This document shows positions 1 to 4,723 of a stretch of 8,017 nucleotides of DNA, one piece after another. The stretch spans positions 7,831 through 15,847 of the forward strand of contig DXYS01000010.1 of the NCBI GenBank assembly GCA_019415705.1. The letters are read 5' to 3'. A model generated the notes under the pieces. That model made no database searches. It had not been told where the DNA came from and worked only from the letters and a program-made list of their open reading frames with translations. Numbering within the stretch: the stretch's first letter is position 1; every line of letters starts with the position of its first letter. Source of the stretch: Bacteroidales bacterium (GTDB lineage: Bacteria > Bacteroidota > Bacteroidia > Bacteroidales > Muribaculaceae). A program made the translations under genes and the position numbers.

Positions 1-243
1 GACAGGGTTGTCGCCACGCGTCATGCGCTGCAACTCGGGAGGCAGCACCACGCGGCCGCCCTCGACAGTAGCACCTGCCGACTTAAACAAGGCCATCGGG
101 TCAAGCGAGACAGTGACAAAAGCTTCGTCACTGAGCTGTGAGAGCAACTCGGCGCGGCTGTCTGCGTCAGATTTGCTGCACGATGAGAGCATAGTCGCCA
201 CTATCACGGCCATTGCCCATAAGAGTGTTGAAAGTTTTTTCAT
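1..243 (-). CDS. Lipoprotein of unknown function, N-terminal part (runs off the left edge)
   Basis: An open frame on the minus strand begins with ATG at 243-241 and stays open to base 1, giving 81 residues with no stop. The protein starts MKKLSTLLWAMAVIV and reaches a lipobox LSSC with Cys22, so it should be exported, lipidated on Cys22 and anchored in the envelope. A short Ser/Asp-rich tether (SKSDADSR) follows. The first folded part reads DEAFVTVSLDPMALFKSAG, a beta strand then a helix. This faintly recalls the start of DUF4836-type Bacteroidota lipoproteins, but that is memory-based similarity and weak. The start is chosen because it gives a compact signal peptide with two lysines, and the upstream minus-strand sequence is A-rich. 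A TATCTTTG box lies 52 bases upstream. The gene is divergent from the aminotransferase. Its function cannot be assigned from the part that is visible. Confidence 0.8.
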   Translation of the reverse strand, partial: MKKLSTLLWAMAVIVATMLSSCSKSDADSRAELLSQLSDEAFVTVSLDPMALFKSAGATVEGGRVVLPPELQRMTRGDNPV

Positions 244-294
244 GATGCTTATATTTTTATGTGTATTTCCGCATTGATAGATATGCACTGATTA

Positions 295-302
295 CAAAGA
301 TA
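295..302 (-). promoter_or_regulatory. Promoter -7 box for the left lipoprotein gene
   Basis: Read on the minus strand this is TATCTTTG, an exact match to the Bacteroidota -7 consensus TAnnTTTG, 52 bases before the lipoprotein ATG. No TTG-type -33 element is present at the usual 19-21 base distance, so the promoter is supported by only one of its two boxes. Confidence 0.4.
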
Positions 303-374
303 ATCAGACACGGCCCGTCATTATGCCATACATACAGTTAAACAATGTTAATCGCATACACTCGCAAAAGCGTT

Positions 375-406
375 TTTGACTTTTACGCCGATTTGATGTA
401 ACTTTG
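375..406 (+). promoter_or_regulatory. Bacteroidota-type promoter of the aminotransferase gene
   Basis: TTTG at 375-378 is followed, after 20 bases, by TAACTTTG at 399-406. This matches both the -33 (TTTG) and -7 (TAnnTTTG) elements of the primary sigma factor of Bacteroidota, with standard spacing. Transcription should begin near 411-415, giving a leader of about 40 bases before the ATG at 455. The leader contains CCGG-TCTCCG-CCGG, which could form a short 4-bp hairpin. This is the clearest promoter in the window. Confidence 0.7.
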
Positions 407-454
407 CCTCCGTCTCACCGGTCTCCGCCGGACATAACTTAACTTTACAGCACT

Positions 455-1651
455 ATGGATTTCATATCTGACCGCATCAAGTCTCTCGCCTCATCGCAGA
501 CTCTCGCAATGTCACAGAAAAGCGCCGAGCTGCGCGCCGCAGGCGTAGATGTCATCAACCTATCTGTCGGCGAGCCCGATTTCCACACTCCGGCTCACAT
601 CAAGGACGCCGCCAAGCATGCAATTGACGAGAATTTCACATTCTACTCGCCCGTGCCCGGCTACATGAGTCTCCGCAAGGCCATCGCCGCAAAGCTCTCG
701 CGCGAAAACGGCCTGACATTCGCCCCCGAACAGATTGTCGTCTCGGGAGGTGCCAAACAGGCGCTCTGCAACGTCATCCTCGCCACTATCAACCCCGGCG
801 ACGAGGTAATAATACCAACTCCGGCATGGGTCAGCTATGTCGAGATGGTCAAACTTGCCGGCGGCACAAATGTCCTCGTGCCGGCGACAATCGAAAGTGA
901 TTTCAAAATCACCCCCGCACAGTTGGAGGCCGCTATCACGCCGCGCACACGCATGCTGCTGCTCTGCTCGCCCTCAAACCCGACGGGCTCTGTCTATACG
1001 CGCGACGAACTGCAGGCACTCGTCGACGTCATTGACCGACACAAAGACATCATAGTCATGGCCGACGAAATATACGAGCACATTAATTATACCGGCTCAT
1101 TCACATCCGTTGGCTCTTTCGCCTCGATTGCCGACCGCACAGTCATAATCAACGGCGTGTCAAAAGCCTACGCAATGACCGGCTGGCGCATAGGCTACTG
1201 TGCCGCCCCCGTCGCCATAGCCAAGGCATGCACCAAACTTCAGGGCCAGTACACCTCAGGAGCCTCATCAATAGCTCAGAAAGCCGCAGAGGCAGCCTAC
1301 GAAGGCCCGCAGGACTGTGTCGAGGAAATGCGCTTAGCTTTCGAGCGACGCCGTGATCTCGTTGTCGAACTTGCCCGTCGTATTCCGGGTCTGAAAGTAA
1401 ACAAGCCCAACGGAGCCTTCTATCTCTTCCCCGAAGTCAGCTCATATTTCGGCAAAAAAGCCCCCGACGGCCGGGTAATCAACAATGCGTCTGATCTCTC
1501 AATGTATCTGCTCGAAGTCGGACATGTGGCCACAGTCGCCGGCGACGCTTTCTGCGCTCCCGGCTACATACGTCTGAGTTATGCCACCTCTGACGACAAT
1601 CTGCGACAGGCCATGGAGCGAATAGCCCGGTCTCTTGCAGACCTCGTCTGA
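455..1651 (+). CDS. aspC: Pyridoxal-phosphate aminotransferase, class I, aspartate aminotransferase type
   Basis: This 398-residue protein is a full-length fold-type I aminotransferase close to the bacterial Ib aspartate aminotransferases. Such enzymes move an amino group between aspartate/glutamate and their 2-oxo acids in the cytoplasm, using PLP. Visible family residues are GEPDFHTP near 39-46, GGAKQAL at 98-104, Trp125 that stacks on the cofactor, SNPTG with Asn175, DEIYE with Asp204 and Tyr207, the Schiff-base Lys237 in SKAYAMTGWRIGY, phosphate-binding Arg245, and the carboxylate-binding Arg373 in YIRLSYAT. Family members can also use prephenate or aromatic substrates. The N-terminal loop here reads LASSQT where the Thermus enzyme, as I recall it, has MKPSAT, so the lysine there is absent. 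The exact substrate is therefore inferred. The start gives the expected family N-terminus and lies about 40 bases after a good promoter. The gene is monocistronic, with a strong terminator starting 24 bases after the stop. Confidence 0.93.
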   Translation: MDFISDRIKSLASSQTLAMSQKSAELRAAGVDVINLSVGEPDFHTPAHIKDAAKHAIDENFTFYSPVPGYMSLRKAIAAKLSRENGLTFAPEQIVVSGGAKQALCNVILATINPGDEVIIPTPAWVSYVEMVKLAGGTNVLVPATIESDFKITPAQLEAAITPRTRMLLLCSPSNPTGSVYTRDELQALVDVIDRHKDIIVMADEIYEHINYTGSFTSVGSFASIADRTVIINGVSKAYAMTGWRIGYCAAPVAIAKACTKLQGQYTSGASSIAQKAAEAAYEGPQDCVEEMRLAFERRRDLVVELARRIPGLKVNKPNGAFYLFPEVSSYFGKKAPDGRVINNASDLSMYLLEVGHVATVAGDAFCAPGYIRLSYATSDDNLRQAMERIARSLADLV

Positions 1652-1674
1652 AAATCGCCGCGCAAACCGCTACT

Positions 1675-1740
1675 GTCCGGCGTCTCCGGGCTGCTCCGTC
1701 ACCGGAGAAAGCCCACGGGACGCCGGACTTGTTTGTGTTA
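1675..1740 (+). terminator. Compound-hairpin intrinsic terminator after the aminotransferase gene
   Basis: An outer 10-bp perfect stem, GTCCGGCGTC (1675-1684) with GACGCCGGAC (1719-1728), encloses GGGCT (1688-1692) paired with AGCCC (1710-1714) and an inner CTCCG-TCAC-CGGAG (1694-1707). The 54-base structure is followed directly by TTGTTTGTGTT, a U-rich run in the RNA. There is no T-rich run on the other side, so it terminates rightward transcription. Confidence 0.8.
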
Positions 1741-1931
1741 AAATCTTTGATAAACAGAACAACCGCGCCGTCTCATGCGTTCTCAATACTGAACTAACCT
1801 GAGAGGGATAAAGCGTTTCGTCGCTCTCCCCGTTATTAAAATTTTATTTACACAAGCAAAAAACTAAGCAGAAACCGGTAAAGACCGACAAATCTGCGTT
1901 AAGTGATTTTCAAATGTTATTATTAACTAAC
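1741..1931 (+). promoter_or_regulatory. Upstream/leader region of the OmpA-family gene
   Basis: These 191 bases lie between the terminator of the aminotransferase gene and the OmpA-like ATG, and must hold that gene's promoter. No clean TTG/TAnnTTTG pair is visible. AATCTTTG at 1742-1749 is one base off a -7 box but has no -33 partner. A hairpin can form from GGGA (1805-1808) with TCCC (1827-1830) plus AGCG (1812-1815) with CGCT (1822-1825), loop TTTCGT. It is followed by an AT-rich stretch but not by a proper U-run. ACTAAC occurs at 1793-1798 and again just before the ATG. If transcription begins near 1755, the leader would be unusually long. Confidence 0.35.
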
Positions 1932-3077
1932 ATGAAAAAGATTTACATTTTAGCTACACTGGCCGTTGGTGCCATGTCGCTGTCTGCTCAGACTATCGAG
2001 CAGCCCAAATTCTTCGAAAACTGGTCGGTCGGTGTCAACGGCGGCGTCGCAACGCCTCTCAAGCACAACCCCTTCTTTAAAGCTATGCGACCGATTGTAG
2101 GCGTCAACGTCGAGAAACAGGTCACTCCGACATTTGCAGTCGGCGCCGAATCTTACTTCGGCATCAACACCTCGTCGTGGGACGGCGTCCGACACTCGTC
2201 GACAGCCTTTGACAACTCATATGTAGGCATCTACGGCAAGGTCGACCTCTTCAACCTCTTCGGAGGCTATCAGTGCGCCACTCGTCCGTTCACCATTCAG
2301 GCCGTAGCAGGCGGTGGCTGGGGACACGAATATTACACCAAAGCCGAAGGCTCTGACCAAAACTTCTTCGCCACAAAAGCCGGTCTTAACTTCGACTTCA
2401 ACGTCAGCGACGATGTGACCATCTCGATTCAGCCGTCTGTCGCATGGAACATGACCGGAGGCAAATGGGCACAGTCGACAGCCGCCTACTCTGCCAGCGG
2501 TGCAAACTTCAATATTCTCGCCGGCGTAAGCTATCACTTCGGCGGTCGCAACTTCAACTGCGTCATGCCTTACAATCAGGCTGAAATCGACGCCCTCAAC
2601 GGCGAAATCAACGCTCTCCGCGCCGCTGTTGCAGGCTCTGACGCTCTCGCTGCCGCATCAGCCGCAGAGGCCGCAGCTCTCGCCGCACAGCTTGACTCGT
2701 GCATGAATCGCCAGCCTCAGGTAGTGAAAGAAGTTTCCAACAATCTAAACTCCGTGCGTTATGTCTTCTTCCGCATCGGCTCGGCAGTCATAACAACCGA
2801 CCAGCAGCCTAACGTCGAGATGATTGCTTCTTACCTCAAACACCACCCCGAGGCTAAAGTCCTCATCAAAGGCTATGCATCTAAAGACGGCAACTATGAC
2901 TTCAACATCAAACTCGCTCAAAAACGTGCCGAAGCCGTCCGCACCGCCCTCATCAACCGCTACAAAGTAGCATCTGACCGCATTCAGGCCGAAGGTCAGG
3001 GCATCGGCGAAATGTTCAAGGAAGAGTCTTGGAATCGCGTCAGCATCTGCACAATTGAAGACTCCGACAACAAATAA
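1932..3077 (+). CDS. OmpA-family outer-membrane protein with peptidoglycan-binding domain
   Basis: From the ATG at 1932 this is 381 residues. A signal peptide (MKKIYILATLAVGAMSLSA) ends at about residue 19. Residues 28-204 are an alternating beta-strand region ending GVSYHFGG, typical of a small outer-membrane barrel. Residues 216-256 are Ala-rich with heptad character (DALNGEINALRAAVA onward), a probable coiled-coil or helical linker. Residues 274-376 are an OmpA-like domain, including RAEAV with Arg332 and WNRVSI with Arg369. Such proteins tie the outer membrane to the peptidoglycan. The aspartate of the classical GHTD motif is Ser317 here (GYAS). GYASxxGN-type variants are, as I recall, common in Bacteroidota, so this does not mean a dead domain. 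An in-frame ATG at 1914 would add MLLLTN ahead of the twin-Lys start; I prefer 1932 because it gives a normal signal peptide. A strong terminator follows. Confidence 0.9.
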   Translation: MKKIYILATLAVGAMSLSAQTIEQPKFFENWSVGVNGGVATPLKHNPFFKAMRPIVGVNVEKQVTPTFAVGAESYFGINTSSWDGVRHSSTAFDNSYVGIYGKVDLFNLFGGYQCATRPFTIQAVAGGGWGHEYYTKAEGSDQNFFATKAGLNFDFNVSDDVTISIQPSVAWNMTGGKWAQSTAAYSASGANFNILAGVSYHFGGRNFNCVMPYNQAEIDALNGEINALRAAVAGSDALAAASAAEAAALAAQLDSCMNRQPQVVKEVSNNLNSVRYVFFRIGSAVITTDQQPNVEMIASYLKHHPEAKVLIKGYASKDGNYDFNIKLAQKRAEAVRTALINRYKVASDRIQAEGQGIGEMFKEESWNRVSICTIEDSDNK

Positions 3078-3092
3078 ACACGACAAAACACG

Positions 3093-3157
3093 GTCAGACA
3101 CCTCGCTCTGACTGCTCCGAACTCCCGCGACTGATGTCGCGGGAGTTTATATCTTTT
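3093..3157 (+). terminator. Intrinsic terminator after the OmpA-family gene
   Basis: A 12-bp perfect stem, AACTCCCGCGAC (3120-3131) with GTCGCGGGAGTT (3136-3147), has a TGAT tetraloop and is followed by TATATCTTTT. A smaller hairpin, GTCAGA (3093-3098) with TCTGAC (3107-3112), sits just before it. The main hairpin lies 42 bases after the stop codon and separates the OmpA-like gene from the sugar-transporter gene. Confidence 0.85.
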
Positions 3158-3189
3158 AATCAACTAACCGAATAAAACAACATCACTCA

Positions 3190-3474
3190 ATGGACACTAC
3201 ACTGCTCACTGACATCTTCGGCTACATCGCCAGCATCTGCATGATATTCGGCTACCTGCCGCAAGCCATCGTCACGATGCGCACACGCGACACAGACGGC
3301 ATAGCCATGCCCACCTTCATCATGCTCGGCTTAGGCTCGGTATTTTTCGTAATAAACGGCCTCCTCTGGGGCAATATTCCTCTGGTCATCACCAATGTCA
3401 TCACCACCGTCTGCTCGGTGATTATCTTCGGCATCAAAATACAAAACGACCGCCGAAAGAACAAAAAAGCCTGA
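3190..3474 (+). CDS. SemiSWEET family small sugar transporter (PQ-loop / MtN3 repeat)
   Basis: The 94-residue protein is one three-helix PQ-loop repeat, the usual size of bacterial SemiSWEETs, which dimerise in the inner membrane and let sugars pass down their gradient. Helix 1 spans about residues 7-30 and carries the hallmark GYLPQ with Pro24-Gln25, followed by a basic loop RTRDTDGIAMPTF. Helix 2 is about 41-59 and helix 3 about 62-83, with a positive C-terminal tail (NDRRKNKKA) expected in the cytoplasm. Asn69 in IPLVITN matches the conserved substrate-site asparagine. The tryptophan sixteen residues before it in characterised SemiSWEETs is Phe53 here, by my own alignment from memory. The gene sits 43 bases after the OmpA-gene stem-loop with no clear promoter, so it may use an unrecognised promoter or read-through. 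Its substrate cannot be told from sequence. Confidence 0.88.
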   Translation: MDTTLLTDIFGYIASICMIFGYLPQAIVTMRTRDTDGIAMPTFIMLGLGSVFFVINGLLWGNIPLVITNVITTVCSVIIFGIKIQNDRRKNKKA

Positions 3475-3494
3475 CGGACGCCCCGGCTCCACAG

Positions 3495-3538
3495 ACATAA
3501 AAAACAAATGCGACGACCCGTCTCGGGCAATCGCATCT
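3495..3538 (-). terminator. Minus-strand intrinsic terminator hairpin
   Basis: On the minus strand, AGATGCGA (3538-3531) pairs with TCGCATTT (3513-3506) and CCCG (3527-3524) with CGGG (3520-3517) around an AGA loop. The joining triplets TTG/TCG add two wobble pairs with one mismatch, so the stem is nearly continuous. In that direction it is followed by a U-rich run (TTTGTTTTTTATG, 3507-3495). On the plus strand the downstream bases are CTCTAACC, not T-rich, so it looks built for leftward transcription although no protein gene there runs leftward. Confidence 0.55.
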
Positions 3539-3605
3539 CTAACCTATGATTCACTTATTTAATGATGTTGCTTTATATCTAATTGTATCTTCGCTTATTG
3601 TTTGC
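3495..3605 (-). ncRNA. Candidate small RNA of about 110 nt
   Basis: A minus-strand TATATTTG box at 3617-3610 predicts a transcript beginning near 3605. A minus-strand terminator hairpin with a U-run ends it near 3499-3495. The roughly 110 bases between hold no start codon ahead of the hairpin, so a protein product is unlikely. The first 65 bases are A/U-rich and little structured. The heptamer AGGTTAG (3545-3539) sits unpaired immediately before the terminator stem and is complementary to CTAACCT in the leader of nagB (3764-3770) and in the region upstream of the OmpA-like gene (1794-1800). The weak point is the promoter: the nearest TTG (3644-3642) is 24 bases from the -7 box instead of 19-21. 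The hairpin is seen directly; the RNA itself is inferred. Confidence 0.35.
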
Positions 3606-3609
3606 GATG

Positions 3610-3617
3610 CAAATATA
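3610..3617 (-). promoter_or_regulatory. Minus-strand -7 box in front of the candidate small RNA
   Basis: Read leftward this is TATATTTG, matching TAnnTTTG exactly. A possible -33 TTG lies at 3644-3642 with a 24-base spacer, longer than usual. The surrounding sequence is AT-rich, where such an octamer can arise by chance. Confidence 0.3.
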
Positions 3618-3710
3618 AACGTGTTTTTTTTAAAATAACGACAATTATACTTATTTTAATATTTTTATACTAATATTTAGAATTAACATTATCTTTGTCG
3701 GCGCTTTTAT

Positions 3711-3741
3711 TATGCACTTCAAAAATAATTCGTTAAGTTTG
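3711..3741 (+). promoter_or_regulatory. Probable nagB promoter
   Basis: TAAGTTTG (3734-3741) matches the -7 consensus exactly, and TATG (3711-3714), one base off the -33 TTTG, lies 19 bases upstream. Transcription would begin near 3748, leaving a leader of about 38 bases, similar to the aminotransferase gene. A second exact -7 box, TATCTTTG at 3690-3697, has no -33 partner and could be an alternative start. The rest of the 311-base gap from 3475 to 3785 is AT-rich sequence plus the minus-strand hairpin and candidate RNA described separately; I see no protein gene in it. Confidence 0.45.
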
Positions 3742-3785
3742 CATCAGATTTATTAACCAACGACTAACCTTATAATCGTGTATCT

Positions 3786-4595
3786 ATGAGACTGATTATC
3801 GAACAAAACTACGACGAAGTGTCGCGTTGGGCCGCAAACTACGTGGCTGCACGCATAAACGAGGCCAAACCCACCGCAGAGCATCCCTTCGTGCTCGGCT
3901 GTCCGACCGGCAGCTCTCCCCTCGGCATGTACCGTCACCTCATCAAACTCAACAAAGAAGGAAAAGTGTCGTTTAAAAACGTCGTCACCTTCAACATGGA
4001 CGAATACTGCGGCATACCCCGCGACCACGCCCAGAGCTACTACACATTCATGTGGACAAACTTCTTCAATCAGATCGACATACTCCCCGAGAATGTCAAC
4101 ATACTCAACGGCAACGCTCCCGACCCTATCGCAGAGTGCGCACGCTATGAGGCAAAAATAGCATCTTACGGCGGCATCGACCTCTTCCTCGGCGGCGTAG
4201 GTCCCGACGGTCACATCGCGTTCAACGAGCCCGGCTCTTCGCTCAAATCACGCACGCGCATGAAAACCCTGACTCGCGACACCATCATCGCAAACTCGCG
4301 CTTCTTTGAAAACAATGTCAATCTCGTCCCCAAGACCGCACTTACAGTCGGTGTCGGCACAATCATGGACGCTCGCTCGGTGCTCCTCATTGTCAACGGC
4401 CACAACAAAGCACGCGCACTGCATCACGGCGTCGAAGGCGGCATCTCTCAGATGTGGACAATCTCGGCCCTGCAGATGCATCCGAAGGCAATAATCGTTG
4501 CCGACGAAGAAGCATGTGACGAACTCAAAGTCGGCACATACAAATACTTCAAAGACATCGAGAGCGCAAACCTCGACCCCGAAGCCGCAAAATAA
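3786..4595 (+). CDS. nagB: Glucosamine-6-phosphate deaminase
   Basis: The 269-residue cytoplasmic enzyme converts glucosamine 6-phosphate to fructose 6-phosphate and ammonia, feeding amino sugars into glycolysis. It aligns almost end to end with E. coli NagB as I recall it, in the same numbering: phosphate-loop PTGSSP at 40-45, NMDEYCG with the catalytic base Asp72, GGVGPDGHIAFNEP with Asp141, His143 and Glu148 of the ring-opening relay, Arg172 (NSRFF) and Lys208. The residues that bind the allosteric activator N-acetylglucosamine 6-phosphate in E. coli (Ser151, Arg158, Lys160, Tyr254) are also in place, so allosteric control is plausible but inferred. No nagA or amino-sugar transporter is adjacent. 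The gene appears monocistronic, with its own promoter box and a hairpin after it where it converges with the receptor gene. Confidence 0.96.
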   Translation: MRLIIEQNYDEVSRWAANYVAARINEAKPTAEHPFVLGCPTGSSPLGMYRHLIKLNKEGKVSFKNVVTFNMDEYCGIPRDHAQSYYTFMWTNFFNQIDILPENVNILNGNAPDPIAECARYEAKIASYGGIDLFLGGVGPDGHIAFNEPGSSLKSRTRMKTLTRDTIIANSRFFENNVNLVPKTALTVGVGTIMDARSVLLIVNGHNKARALHHGVEGGISQMWTISALQMHPKAIIVADEEACDELKVGTYKYFKDIESANLDPEAAK

Positions 4596-4613
4596 TACGC
4601 CGTATTTATAGAC

Positions 4614-4688
4614 TGCCGCACACCACGGCATCCTGAAAACATTGTCCCCTGTCTCAGACGCTTTCAATCAAGCCGTGAGACAGGGGAC
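4614..4688. terminator. Hairpins between convergent nagB and receptor genes
   Basis: A 13-bp perfect stem, GTCCCCTGTCTCA (4644-4656) with TGAGACAGGGGAC (4676-4688), encloses a 19-base loop that can itself form GCTT/AAGC (4660-4663 with 4670-4673). Leftward it is followed by CAATGTTTTC, rightward by TCTCTATTC, so neither tail is a strong U-run. A second small hairpin, TGCCG (4614-4618) with CGGCA (4626-4630), lies closer to nagB. The position between two gene ends supports a two-way terminator. Confidence 0.65.
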
Positions 4689-4723
4689 TCTCTATTCACA
4701 CTTCCAAATTGTGTCTTTGTGTA

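Noticed and set aside
1914..1931. Upstream in-frame ATG as start of the OmpA-like protein
   Set aside because: It would put MLLLTN before a normal MKKIYIL signal peptide; the ATG at 1932 fits exported proteins better. It cannot be fully excluded.
3252..3554. A 100-codon minus-strand frame covering SemiSWEET and the hairpin region
   Set aside because: It overlaps a well-supported transporter gene in antisense, and its start would lie upstream of a terminator hairpin. The translation has no domain character.
3599..3631. TTTGC-GAT-GCAAA hairpin ahead of an eight-T run as a rightward terminator for the SemiSWEET gene
   Set aside because: The stem is A/T-rich and the T-run begins ten bases after it, too far for a standard intrinsic terminator. 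It also overlaps the leftward promoter-like box.
3753..4214. A 153-codon minus-strand frame over nagB
   Set aside because: It is antisense to a clear nagB; its composition (many Val, Cys, Phe) is that of a mirror frame, and no start signal supports it.
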